Shown in pieces: positions 56,948 to 64,000 of a DNA stretch of 64,000 nucleotides. Location of the stretch: positions 930,001 through 994,000 of the forward strand of contig NZ_CP019312.1 in NCBI RefSeq assembly GCF_001969365.1, written 5' to 3'. Under the pieces are notes generated by a model. That model ran no database searches and was not told where the DNA came from. It saw only the letters and a program-made list of their open reading frames with translations. This DNA comes from Tateyamaria omphalii. Its GTDB lineage: Bacteria; Pseudomonadota; Alphaproteobacteria; Rhodobacterales; Rhodobacteraceae. A program made the position numbers and the translations under genes. How positions within the stretch are numbered: position 1 is the first letter of the stretch; every line of letters begins with the position of its first letter.

Positions 56948-57654
56948 GCGCGCGCGCTTCGGACCTTCTCTGCATCATGTTGCCAGTTGCCTTGGCGCGG
57001 GGCGACGGCGAAGGCGACCTTGAGTGCCAGATCGCGCGAGATCATCGCCTCCAATGCCAGTTTGAACCGCGACTTGCGGGCGGCGCGGGCGCGCAAGGCG
57101 GCGACGTCCCATTCCAGCACCTCAGCCCCGGCCTGCAACCGTGTTGTGGCGGCGCTGGGTTGGTGCGACAGATACGCGACCTCGCCAACGAACAGATGCG
57201 GCGGCATCACGAAACGCTCGCCGCGTTTTTCGATCTGGATGGCGCCCGAGACGACATAGAACAGCGATGGCATCGGCGCGCCCTCGGTTGAGATGTCCGT
57301 GTCCGCGTCCAACGTGTAGCGCCGCGCGCGCGTAACGAGTTCACGGAAATCGCCCGGCGGCAGACCTTCGAACTGGGGATAGATGTCGCGATGGGCCAGC
57401 GGGATCGCGAGGGGAGAGTTGCGCCAAAACAGACTGCAGAGCCCGATGACATTGGCCACGCCCATCACGATGGATGTATAGATCGCCTCCCACAGCGGAA
57501 CGTCGGCGGCCACGGCATAATACCAGATGTACAGAAGCGTGCCGGTCAAGATCATCAGACGCAGGATCACCTGATTGATGATCAAATATCCCAGCGTAAA
57601 GACAACGCCAGCGGCCAGCACGATCCACTCCGGCGGCACCAAATCGTTCAGCAT
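56944..57654 (-). CDS. Popeye-like protein: three membrane helices plus cNMP-binding-fold domain
   Basis: A 236-residue protein. Three helices (IVLAAGVVFTLGYLIINQVI, LMILTGTLLYIWYYAV, AIYTSIVMGVANVIGLCSLFW) are followed by a cyclic-nucleotide-binding-fold domain: DFRELVTRARRYTLD, LFYVVSGAIQIEKRGERF, LFVGEVAYLSHQPSAATT. This order is that of Popeye-domain proteins (known from animals and a few bacteria), and the usual Crp phosphate-binding cassette (GE-x-x-x-RxA) is only partly kept (GEVAY). Probably a membrane cAMP sensor; that is inference. Some 90 bases from the GST. Confidence 0.7.
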   Translation of the reverse strand: MLNDLVPPEWIVLAAGVVFTLGYLIINQVILRLMILTGTLLYIWYYAVAADVPLWEAIYTSIVMGVANVIGLCSLFWRNSPLAIPLAHRDIYPQFEGLPPGDFRELVTRARRYTLDADTDISTEGAPMPSLFYVVSGAIQIEKRGERFVMPPHLFVGEVAYLSHQPSAATTRLQAGAEVLEWDVAALRARAARKSRFKLALEAMISRDLALKVAFAVAPRQGNWQHDAEKVRSARA

Positions 57655-57745
57655 TCAGGTCTTCCCGTTTCCCCGGCGGGAAGCGTGGACCGGAACGCGC
57701 AATTCTCAAAGCACTTTTTGAGACGGCTTGCATCAAAACCCCGAT

Positions 57746-58435
57746 CTACGTCTTGCGTCCAAAGAGGGTCTGCTGCCCGGTCCTGTCCTGCTTGGCCGTG
57801 CGCAGATCAAGGTGCAGGGCCTGTCCGCGCTGCACGGCCGGGCGGCTGGCCACAAGGTCAAGCCAGCGGGCGAGATGCGGTTTGTCGTCGAGGGTTTGCT
57901 GTTGCCCCTCCCACAGCGAGGCCCAGGGCCAGATCGCCATGTCCGCAATTGAGTAGTCGCCCGCGACGTATTCATGGTCTGCCAACCGCCGGTCGAGTAC
58001 GCCATATAGGCGTGCGGTTTCGTTGCGGTAGCGATCCTTGGCATAAGCGATGTCATGGCCCATTTGCGGCGCGTATTTCAGAAAGTGATGCGCCTGACCG
58101 GCCATGGGGCCAACACCACCCATCTGCCACATGAGCCATTGATCGACCGCGATGCGCGCGCGTTCGGTCGTGCCCCCGAATTGACCGGTCTTGCGGGCGA
58201 GGTATTGCAGGATCGCGCCACTTTCAAAGATCGAGATCGGCGCGCCGTCCGGCCCAATCGGGTCGGTGATCGCGGGCATCCGGTTGTTCGGCGCGATCTT
58301 GAGGAAGTCGGGTTTGAACTGGTCACCGGCGCCGATGTTGATCAGATGGACCTTGTAGGGCAGGCCGAACTCCTCAAGCGCGATCGACACTTTCCAGCCG
58401 TTGGGCGTGGGCCAATAATACAGGTCGATCATCAT
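57746..58435 (-). CDS. glutathione S-transferase family protein (YfcG/YghU-like)
   Basis: A 229-residue GST of the nu/YfcG type: DLYYWPTPNGWKVSIALEE start, LKIAPNNRMPAITDP with cis-Pro, and ISIFESGAILQYLARKTG giving the glutathione-binding Glu-Ser. The helical domain holds ARLYGVLDRRLADHEYVAGD and YSIADMAIWPWASLW. Such proteins act as disulfide-bond reductases. ATG 58435 or the next codon. Stands on its own, behind the alpha/beta hydrolase. Confidence 0.88.
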   Translation of the reverse strand: MMIDLYYWPTPNGWKVSIALEEFGLPYKVHLINIGAGDQFKPDFLKIAPNNRMPAITDPIGPDGAPISIFESGAILQYLARKTGQFGGTTERARIAVDQWLMWQMGGVGPMAGQAHHFLKYAPQMGHDIAYAKDRYRNETARLYGVLDRRLADHEYVAGDYSIADMAIWPWASLWEGQQQTLDDKPHLARWLDLVASRPAVQRGQALHLDLRTAKQDRTGQQTLFGRKT

Positions 58436-58456
58436 GTCCTCCGATATGTTCGGAGG

Positions 58457-59392
58457 TCATGATGCGGTTTTCTGTCCTATCGGCAAGGCGTGCGGCATTT
58501 GCGGCAGCGCAAAGATGCGCGACCAGCGCGGCGCGGCCTGGTTGGGCAGGGCATCTTGCAGCGCGTCAATCGGAACCGCGTCGGCCTGGCGCAAGGCGCG
58601 GGCGTAAAAGCGCAGGGCCCCGGCGCGGGTGTAGCCCGACCAGTGACAGACGCGCCGCCGCGGCTGGTCGATATGACCGTCAAAGCGGGTCAGGGCGGTC
58701 AGCGTGCGGGTGCAATCCAGCTGGATGTTGACGGCGTTCGGCATATGCAGCCCGGACCCCATCGCCCGGTCGCCGGACACGTCCGGAGCAATCAACCGTT
58801 CGAACATCAGGTCGAACAGATCGTTTTCACGGCTGGTCACGTTCAGCATTTCGGCGCTGCGGCCCGCTGGCGTGGACAGCGCCGTGTGCGCAACGCTGGC
58901 ATAGCTGGCGCCGGTGATGGTCACGATGCGTTGGATGGCATGGCCGGGCAGATGGTGCAGCGCCTCGAGGATCACTTCGGAGCCCATGGAATGGGTGATC
59001 GCATGGACAGGACGGTCGGGCGCTATGCTGCGCAGGGTGCGGATCGCCTGGGCCAGCGCCTTGCCCGCGGCGCGGGCAGAGCGTTGCGCGTGCCACAGGT
59101 TGCCGCGTGCACGCCAGCCAAAGGCAATCGCCAGCCCTTCATCCGCGTGACCGCAGGCGAACCCCAGGGGACGCAGCCATTGCCGGTGCGTGTTGTCGAG
59201 ATGTCGGGTCCGGCCAAAGATGCGGCTATGCGGGCAGAACCGCGTGTCGCCGGGATCGTATTTGAAGCCGTGGATCAGGATGATGATAGGGCCGGAACCC
59301 CGTGCTGCGTGGCGCAAGGCAGGCAGCGCCGGAGCAGGGGAGCCGTGCAGTGCCAATCCGCCCGCACCGGCGTTCAGTCTCAGGATGGGCAT
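58457..59392 (-). CDS. alpha/beta hydrolase fold protein, unknown substrate
   Basis: A 311-residue protein with the alpha/beta-hydrolase oxyanion strand GPIIILIHGFKYDPGD and the nucleophile elbow HAITHSMGSEVILEAL (Ser in SMGS). It resembles the DUF900-like hydrolases. A candidate catalytic His lies in TRFDGHIDQPRRR; the acid is not certain. No signal peptide. Start ATG 59392 (MPILRLNAG); the upstream extension runs into the SAM-II region. Ends 21 bases before the GST gene, so they are co-transcribed. Confidence 0.72.
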   Translation of the reverse strand: MPILRLNAGAGGLALHGSPAPALPALRHAARGSGPIIILIHGFKYDPGDTRFCPHSRIFGRTRHLDNTHRQWLRPLGFACGHADEGLAIAFGWRARGNLWHAQRSARAAGKALAQAIRTLRSIAPDRPVHAITHSMGSEVILEALHHLPGHAIQRIVTITGASYASVAHTALSTPAGRSAEMLNVTSRENDLFDLMFERLIAPDVSGDRAMGSGLHMPNAVNIQLDCTRTLTALTRFDGHIDQPRRRVCHWSGYTRAGALRFYARALRQADAVPIDALQDALPNQAAPRWSRIFALPQMPHALPIGQKTAS

Positions 59393-59514
59393 GTCAGCGC
59401 CTCCTACCACATTTTGTGGGGCTCCTATGACGCAGACATATGACGCGGCTATGAATTTTAAGTTACAGCACCGTGACGGTGTTGACGTGCAACAGTGGCG
59501 GGCGTACTCCATGC

Positions 59515-59571
59515 GCCGTGGCGATTTGTTACCGGATTGCGGGCCACGTTAAACACTTCCGCTAAAAGGTC
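59515..59571 (+). promoter_or_regulatory. SAM-II riboswitch upstream of metZ
   Basis: P1 stem CGTGGC (59517-59522) pairs with GCCACG (59543-59548). The loop holds GATTTGTTACCGGATTGCGG, whose GCGG (59539-59542) pairs with CCGC (59559-59562) and ACC (59531-59533) with GGT (59568-59570), making the H-type pseudoknot; GTTAAAC and CGCTAAAAGG between them are the conserved SAM-II sequences. This alphaproteobacterial class senses S-adenosylmethionine. Genes for methionine synthesis such as metZ are its normal targets. Confidence 0.9.
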
Positions 59572-59581
59572 AGGATGAAAG

Positions 59582-59617
59582 CCCCCCTTTCGCTTGACCC
59601 GCGTCTGGGGGTTTTTT
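59582..59617 (+). terminator. intrinsic terminator between SAM-II aptamer and metZ
   Basis: CCCCC (59583-59587) can pair with GGGGG (59607-59611), followed by TTTTTT (59612-59617). The inner loop is long and weakly paired, but the position directly behind the aptamer and before the metZ leader suggests riboswitch-controlled attenuation. Confidence 0.6.
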
Positions 59618-59657
59618 GTGGCCTGACCCCGTTCCAGGCCCGCGATGGAGACTGAAC

Positions 59658-60845
59658 ATGTCCGACACATGGAATGCGCGCACCCGTGCCGTCCACGGTG
59701 GCACCCGCCGCAGCCAATATGGCGAGGTGAGCGAGGCGATTTTTCTGACCCAGGGGTTCGTCTATGATAGCGCCGAGCAGGCTGCGCAGCGGTTCGAGAA
59801 GGCGGGTGAGGACGAGTTCATCTATGCCCGCTATGGCAACCCCACCGTGCGGATGTTCGAAGAGCGGATTGCGATGCTTGAGGGGGCCGAGGACGGCTTT
59901 GCCACAGCGTCCGGAATGGCGGCGGTGTCGGGGGCGCTGACCTCGATGCTGAAAGCCGGGGATAGGGTCGTGTCGGCGCGGGCGCTTTTCGGGTCCTGTC
60001 TCTATGTGCTGGAAGAGGTGCTGACCCGCTACGGGGTCGAGGTCGAGTTTGTGGACGGGACCGACATCGAAGCGTGGCGCAGGGCGATTACGCCCGGCAC
60101 GACGGCGGTGTTCTTCGAATCCATCTCGAACCCGACGCTTGAGGTTGTGGATATTCAGGCTGTGTCGGAATTGGCCCATGCGGTTGGTGCGACAGTTCTG
60201 GTCGACAACGTGTTTGCGACGCCAGTGTTTTCTGATGCCATCGCGCAGGGCGCGGATGTCGTCATCTATTCGACCACGAAACATGTCGACGGGCAGGGGC
60301 GCGCGCTGGGTGGTGTGATCCTTGGCACGCAAGAGTTCATCCGCAAGACGGTTGAGCCCTACATGAAGCATACGGGCGGTTCGATGTCGCCTTTTACGGC
60401 CTGGGTGATGCTCAAGGGTTTGGAGACGATGGAACTGCGCGTCCGGGCGCAGGCCGCGTCGGCCCTGCAGCTGGCGGAGGCGTTGCAACGGCATCCTGCA
60501 CTGGCGCGCGTGATCTATCCCGGTCATCCCGGCCATGCGCAGCACGATCTCGTGGCGCGTCAGATGGGTGGCGCCGGTGGCACGGTGCTGTCACTGGACC
60601 TGGCCGGCGGGCAGGCCGCCGCGTTTAAGTTCCTGAACGCGCTGACCATTCCCGTCATCTCGAACAACCTCGGCGATGCCAAATCAATCCTGACCCATCC
60701 CGCGACGACGACGCACCAGCGGTTGCCGCAGGATCAAAAGGATATGCTGGGCATCACGCCGGGTCTGGTGCGCATGTCGGTGGGCATCGAACACGGCGAT
60801 GATCTGGTGGCGGATATCCTGCAAGCCTTAGAAAAAGCACAATAA
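59658..60845 (+). CDS. metZ: O-succinylhomoserine sulfhydrylase
   Basis: A 395-residue Cys/Met-metabolism PLP enzyme forming homocysteine from O-succinyl- or O-acetylhomoserine and sulfide. YARYGNPTVRMFEERIAML and the Lys in VIYSTTKHVDGQGRALGG are family signatures; SNNLGDAKSILTHPATTTHQ closes the active site. The MetZ assignment over MetY or MetB is from overall similarity and the SAM-II leader. GGAG lies 8 bases before ATG 59658. Confidence 0.92.
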   Translation: MSDTWNARTRAVHGGTRRSQYGEVSEAIFLTQGFVYDSAEQAAQRFEKAGEDEFIYARYGNPTVRMFEERIAMLEGAEDGFATASGMAAVSGALTSMLKAGDRVVSARALFGSCLYVLEEVLTRYGVEVEFVDGTDIEAWRRAITPGTTAVFFESISNPTLEVVDIQAVSELAHAVGATVLVDNVFATPVFSDAIAQGADVVIYSTTKHVDGQGRALGGVILGTQEFIRKTVEPYMKHTGGSMSPFTAWVMLKGLETMELRVRAQAASALQLAEALQRHPALARVIYPGHPGHAQHDLVARQMGGAGGTVLSLDLAGGQAAAFKFLNALTIPVISNNLGDAKSILTHPATTTHQRLPQDQKDMLGITPGLVRMSVGIEHGDDLVADILQALEKAQ

Positions 60846-60997
60846 TGCACAAACGGGCTATGCTGCTCCGCAGCGTCAGTTTCCCTATCTAAATGTCATC
60901 CATGTTGCACGGTCACACGTAACCGTTAGCAATATTGGAAATGTGCCGGGTGGGGATTACCTCTGAACGGCACGCAGATAGAAAGGGGGGCTACTTT
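60846..60997 (+). other. metZ-folE2 intergenic region
   Basis: 152 bases without a gene. It contains AT-rich GTTAGCAATATTGG followed by the folE2 leader with AAAGGGGGG. I see no clear riboswitch or Zur palindrome. Confidence 0.3.
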
Positions 60998-62101
60998 ATG
61001 AACATTCATACGCCCGACATCACCGCAATACCCGAGCGCGACGAGGCCGAAGCAGCACTGGAAACGCTCCGCCGCTGGGCCAAAAGCGCAACGACAACAG
61101 ACATCATCGAGCTTGACCCGTCGGTCGCGCGGCTTGTGCCGGGCAGCGATGGCGTCGACTATCCGGCCTTTTCCCGCGACTACCCGGAAGGGTTTGCCGT
61201 GGACGCAGGGTATAAGGATACGCTGCCCGATTTGCAGAACGGTCCATCCAGCCTGATCCGCGGGGCCAAAACCCGCATCCAGCACGTGGGCATCTCGAAC
61301 TTCCGCCTGCCGCTCCGGATCGAAACACGCGATGGCGCACCGCTGACGCTTGAGACGTCGGTGACCGGCACTGTCAGCCTTGAGGCGGACAAGAAGGGCA
61401 TCAACATGTCCCGCATCATGCGGTCCTTTTACAAGCATGCGGAAGAAACATTCTCTTTCGGCGTGATCGAAGCGGCGCTGGACGACTATATGTCGGACCT
61501 GGAAAGCTTTGACGCCCGCATTCAGATGCGGTTTTCCATGCCCGTGCGTGTCGACAGCTTGCGGTCGGGTCTGTCGGGATACCAATATTACGATATCGCG
61601 CTGGAACTGGTCGAACAGGCCGGTGTGCGCAAACGGATCGTACATCTCGACTATGTCTATTCCTCGACCTGCCCCTGTTCGCTGGAACTGAGCGAGCATG
61701 CGCGCGCAACCCGTGGTCAGTTGGCCACGCCGCATTCGCAGCGGTCGGTGGCGCGGATTTCCGTGGCTTTGGAAGACGACGCTGACACTTTGTGGTTCGA
61801 GGACCTGATCGACGCATGCCGCCGCGCTGTGTCGACTGAGACGCAAGTCATGGTGAAACGCGAAGATGAACAGGCCTTTGCCGAATTGAATGCGGCCAAC
61901 CCGATCTTTGTCGAGGATGCCGCGCGTCTGTTCAGCGAGCAGCTGTTGGCTGATGTGCGTGTTGGGGACTTCCGCGTCGTGGCCAGCCATCAGGAAAGCC
62001 TGCACAGCCATGATGCCGTGTCGGTCCTGACCGAAGGAGACACGTTCGCGAGCGACAGCATCGACCCGCGGATGTTCCAGACGTTGTTCCACACAGGCTA
62101 A
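60998..62101 (+). CDS. folE2: GTP cyclohydrolase FolE2
   Basis: A 367-residue type IB GTP cyclohydrolase, starting folate synthesis with a metal other than obligatory zinc. Signatures: SNFRLPLRIETRDGAPLTLE, DKKGINMSRIMRSFYKHAEE, the metal-ligand Cys in VYSSTCPCSLELSEHAR and SHQESLHSHDAV near the C-terminus. ATG 60998 follows AAAGGGGGG by 7 bases; the upstream extension is ignored. No zinc-dependent FolE1 is in the window for comparison. Confidence 0.95.
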   Translation: MNIHTPDITAIPERDEAEAALETLRRWAKSATTTDIIELDPSVARLVPGSDGVDYPAFSRDYPEGFAVDAGYKDTLPDLQNGPSSLIRGAKTRIQHVGISNFRLPLRIETRDGAPLTLETSVTGTVSLEADKKGINMSRIMRSFYKHAEETFSFGVIEAALDDYMSDLESFDARIQMRFSMPVRVDSLRSGLSGYQYYDIALELVEQAGVRKRIVHLDYVYSSTCPCSLELSEHARATRGQLATPHSQRSVARISVALEDDADTLWFEDLIDACRRAVSTETQVMVKREDEQAFAELNAANPIFVEDAARLFSEQLLADVRVGDFRVVASHQESLHSHDAVSVLTEGDTFASDSIDPRMFQTLFHTG

Positions 62102-62107
62102 CGTGGG

Positions 62108-62126
62108 GGCGGAGGGCACCTCCGCC
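62108..62126 (+). repeat. 3-prime-end hairpin, GGCG-stem/TTAC family, copy 4
   Basis: GGCGGAGG-GCA-CCTCCGCC then TTAC, 6 bases after the folE2 stop. Perfect 8-bp stem with GGCG/CGCC base. It precedes a separate real terminator, so it is not simply the terminator. Confidence 0.75.
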
Positions 62127-62138
62127 TTACGAAGTGAG

Positions 62139-62166
62139 AAGCGCGCCGTCCATGGCGCGCTTTTTT
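62139..62166 (+). terminator. Rho-independent terminator of folE2
   Basis: GCGCGCC (62141-62147) and GGCGCGC (62154-62160) pair over 7 bp, extended by AA/TT, with a GTCCAT loop and a TTTTTT tail. Confidence 0.9.
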
Positions 62167-62290
62167 CGTTTTCACGCATGGTCTTGCAACCCGGCCATGC
62201 AGTATCGGCATTGGTAAGTTCAGCCTTGTCGACCTATGTTTGTTCCAACGGGAGGACACACAATTCACGCATGAAATGCGAGGTTTTACA

Positions 62291-62518
62291 ATGGCTTATG
62301 TCTCCCATCCGAATTCATCCCTTCTGAGCAACATCCTTGACCGCGTCACTGCATTCTTTGCAGCTCTTGGTCATTCGGCTGCCATGTCGGCCGCCGCTGA
62401 AAGCCGGTTCCGCCGCATCGAAGCGCTGCGCGCCAAGTCGGACGAAGAACTGGCAGCGATGAACCTGCGGCGCGAAGATATCGCGGCGTACGTCTTCCGG
62501 GACATGATGCACCTGTGA
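62291..62518 (+). CDS. DUF1127-like small protein
   Basis: A 75-residue protein ending with the DUF1127/YjiS-like pattern: FRRIEALRAKSDEELAAMNL, RREDIAAYVFRDM. The N-terminal half is a helix rich in Ala/Ser. In relatives such small basic proteins have been tied to RNA handling and phosphate metabolism. The start is set at ATG 62291, preceded by GCGAGG and a small CGCAT-GAA-ATGCG hairpin. Confidence 0.78.
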   Translation: MAYVSHPNSSLLSNILDRVTAFFAALGHSAAMSAAAESRFRRIEALRAKSDEELAAMNLRREDIAAYVFRDMMHL

Positions 62519-62616
62519 CCTGTTTGCGGCGCCCATCGGTGTCGCACACATGCTGACCTAACGGCGCGGTGCCAGTTGCTTGACACCGCCCGCACAGCCC
62601 GCCAACGCTGAGCGCA

Positions 62617-64000
62617 ATGATCGACCTGCGCCCCGTTGGATATGTGATCGGCCTGCTTGTGGCCGTGCTTGGACTGGCCATGATCCTGCCGATGCTCGTC
62701 GATGTGGCGGAGGGGCGGGGGCACTGGCCGGTCTTTGCGGAATCCGCCCTGATCACCGTTCTGACCGGCGGTATGATCGCGCTGAGTTGCCAAAACGGCC
62801 TGCGCGAAGGGCTGACGATCCAGCAGACTTTTCTTCTGACGACCGGCGTCTGGCTGACCTTGCCTATTTTTGGCGCGCTGCCCTTCTTTTTTGGCGAGAC
62901 GGACGCCCGCTTTGTCGATGCATTTTTCGAGGCGATGTCGGGCCTGACCACCACTGGCTCCACAGTCCTATCCGGCCTCGACACGTTGCCCAAGGGGCTG
63001 TTGTTGTGGCGCGGGATCCTTCAATGGCTGGGCGGCATCGGGATCATTGTTGTGGCCATGGTGTTCCTGCCGGAATTGCGGGTCGGCGGCATGCAAATCT
63101 TTCGTACCGAAGCCTTCGACACCTTTGGCAAGATCCTGCCCCGCGCGACTGAAATTGCAAGCCGCATCTCGGTCATCTACGTGGCTTTGACCCTGATTTG
63201 CGCACTCTGCTATATCGCCGCTGGTATGGGAGCGTTCGATGCCACCGTGCACGCGATGACCACCATCGCGACCGGCGGGTTTGCGAATTACGACGCCTCC
63301 TTTGGCGCATTCGGCCCTGCCGTGTCTTACGTCGCGACCGTGTTCATGATCCTGGCGGCACTGCCCTTTGTCCGGTTTGTCCAGCTGAGCGCAGGCACCG
63401 CCCAACCGCTGTTGCGAGACCGGCAAATCCACGTCTTTCTGATCACCGCCTTTTCCATCGTCGGCGTCATCGCGGCCTGGAACCTGTGGCAGCAAAATGC
63501 AGCAGACGAGGGCGCGGTGCGCGCGGCCCTGTTCAACACCGTGTCATTGATGACCGGCACAGGATACGCCAACGCCGATTATGGCCAATGGGGTAGCTTT
63601 GCGGTCGCGGTCCTGTTCTTCACCGGCCTGATCGGAGGCTGCGCGGGCTCGACCGCCTGTTCGATCAAGGTGTTTCGCTATCAATTGCTGTTCGCCTCAA
63701 TCAAGGCACAGTTGCAGAAAACCCGCAGCCCCCATGGCATCTTCACCCCACGCTACGCGGGCCGCCCAGTGGGCGAGGATGTGCTGAACTCGGTCATGTC
63801 GTTCTTCATGTTCTTTGTAGTTACGCTGGGTGTCTTGGCCGTGGCGCTGGCGATGACGGGTCTCGACTTCGTCACCGCGCTGTCGGGGGCCGCAACGGCG
63901 CTCGCCAATATTGGACCGGGGTTCGGGGATCAGATTGGTCCCGCTGGCAACTTCGCGGGCCTGAATGACACGGCCAAGTGGTTGCTGGCCGCCGCAATGT
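62617..64000 (+). CDS. trkH: Trk-type potassium uptake protein TrkH (truncated by window end)
   Basis: At least 461 residues, running off the right edge. Multi-pass membrane protein with the TrkH/KtrB pore repeats: EAMSGLTTTGSTVLSGLDTL, TTIATGGFANYDASFGAF, SLMTGTGYANADYGQW and a fourth near GAATALANIGPGFGDQIGP, each with the selectivity-filter Gly. FLTGLIGGCAGSTACSIKVFR-like sequence (GLIGGCAGSTACSIKV) is the hallmark. It needs the NAD-binding partner TrkA for K+ uptake. ATG 62617 is preceded by GAGCGCA. Confidence 0.94.
   Translation, partial: MIDLRPVGYVIGLLVAVLGLAMILPMLVDVAEGRGHWPVFAESALITVLTGGMIALSCQNGLREGLTIQQTFLLTTGVWLTLPIFGALPFFFGETDARFVDAFFEAMSGLTTTGSTVLSGLDTLPKGLLLWRGILQWLGGIGIIVVAMVFLPELRVGGMQIFRTEAFDTFGKILPRATEIASRISVIYVALTLICALCYIAAGMGAFDATVHAMTTIATGGFANYDASFGAFGPAVSYVATVFMILAALPFVRFVQLSAGTAQPLLRDRQIHVFLITAFSIVGVIAAWNLWQQNAADEGAVRAALFNTVSLMTGTGYANADYGQWGSFAVAVLFFTGLIGGCAGSTACSIKVFRYQLLFASIKAQLQKTRSPHGIFTPRYAGRPVGEDVLNSVMSFFMFFVVTLGVLAVALAMTGLDFVTALSGAATALANIGPGFGDQIGPAGNFAGLNDTAKWLLAAAM

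Overview
The window is a gene-dense, GC-rich (clearly above 60 percent G+C by eye) stretch of alphaproteobacterial chromosome, most likely from the Roseobacter group of the Rhodobacterales. The assignment rests on protein content and local gene order: a phaZ/phaC/phaP/phaR polyhydroxyalkanoate (PHA) locus, pyrG next to secG, purA followed by a DUF2842 gene, hflK-hflC-DUF2065-degP, ftsY-EamA-yciB/ispZ, a FolE2-type GTP cyclohydrolase and a SAM-II riboswitch on metZ. I found no rRNA, tRNA, CRISPR, insertion sequence or prophage.

Layout. 1-7 kb: PHA storage genes (depolymerase, synthase, phasin, repressor) with PhaR-type palindromes in front of phaP and phaR; a Nudix hydrolase, a LysR regulator and an NAD-dependent epimerase-like gene lie between phaP and phaR. 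7-9 kb: a more AT-rich RTX-repeat exoprotein and an empty 0.5-kb stretch. 9-18.6 kb: a leftward catabolic cluster with a polar amino acid-type ABC transporter, two glutamine-synthetase-like gamma-glutamyl ligases, a PuuD-like amidotransferase, a PuuB-like FAD oxidase and a DegT/DnrJ aminotransferase; it looks like gamma-glutamyl-polyamine or amine breakdown. 18.7-23 kb: a PhnD-like binding protein, two TerB-like proteins, rlmJ, a ferric-reductase-like membrane protein with a Tat-exported intradiol-dioxygenase-like protein, and an AT-rich orphan. 23-32.7 kb: pyrG, secG, a cobalt-type nitrile hydratase operon, purA, a long acidic low-complexity protein and thiN. 33.5-34.5 kb: no credible gene but a long hairpin and a 93-bp tandem repeat array. 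34.5-44.3 kb: sdaA, GST, EF-hand protein, rpiA, gor, the HflKC/DegP membrane quality-control set and a lipoprotein. 44.4-53.9 kb: a C-terminal remnant of dnaE2, ferredoxin, secreted proteins, purD, xseA, an AlkB-like membrane hydroxylase, a NuoE-NuoF fusion resembling a formate dehydrogenase beta subunit, and a lytic transglycosylase. 53.9-64 kb: ftsY, EamA transporter, yciB, a Popeye-like membrane protein, a second GST, an alpha/beta hydrolase, riboswitch-controlled metZ, folE2, a DUF1127 protein and trkH, which runs off the end.

The most interesting non-gene signals are: the 93-bp array (six units carrying an 18-bp near-perfect palindrome); the 36-bp-arm inverted repeat just before it; four covarying GGCG-NNNN-loop-NNNN-CGCC-TTAC hairpins placed directly behind stop codons; a CCTCCGGC/T-run/CAGAAGAAG motif at four gene junctions; and hexanucleotide microsatellites encoding acidic linkers in ftsY and in the 722-residue acidic protein. 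All functional statements come from reading the sequence and from knowledge of protein families; no database search was run.
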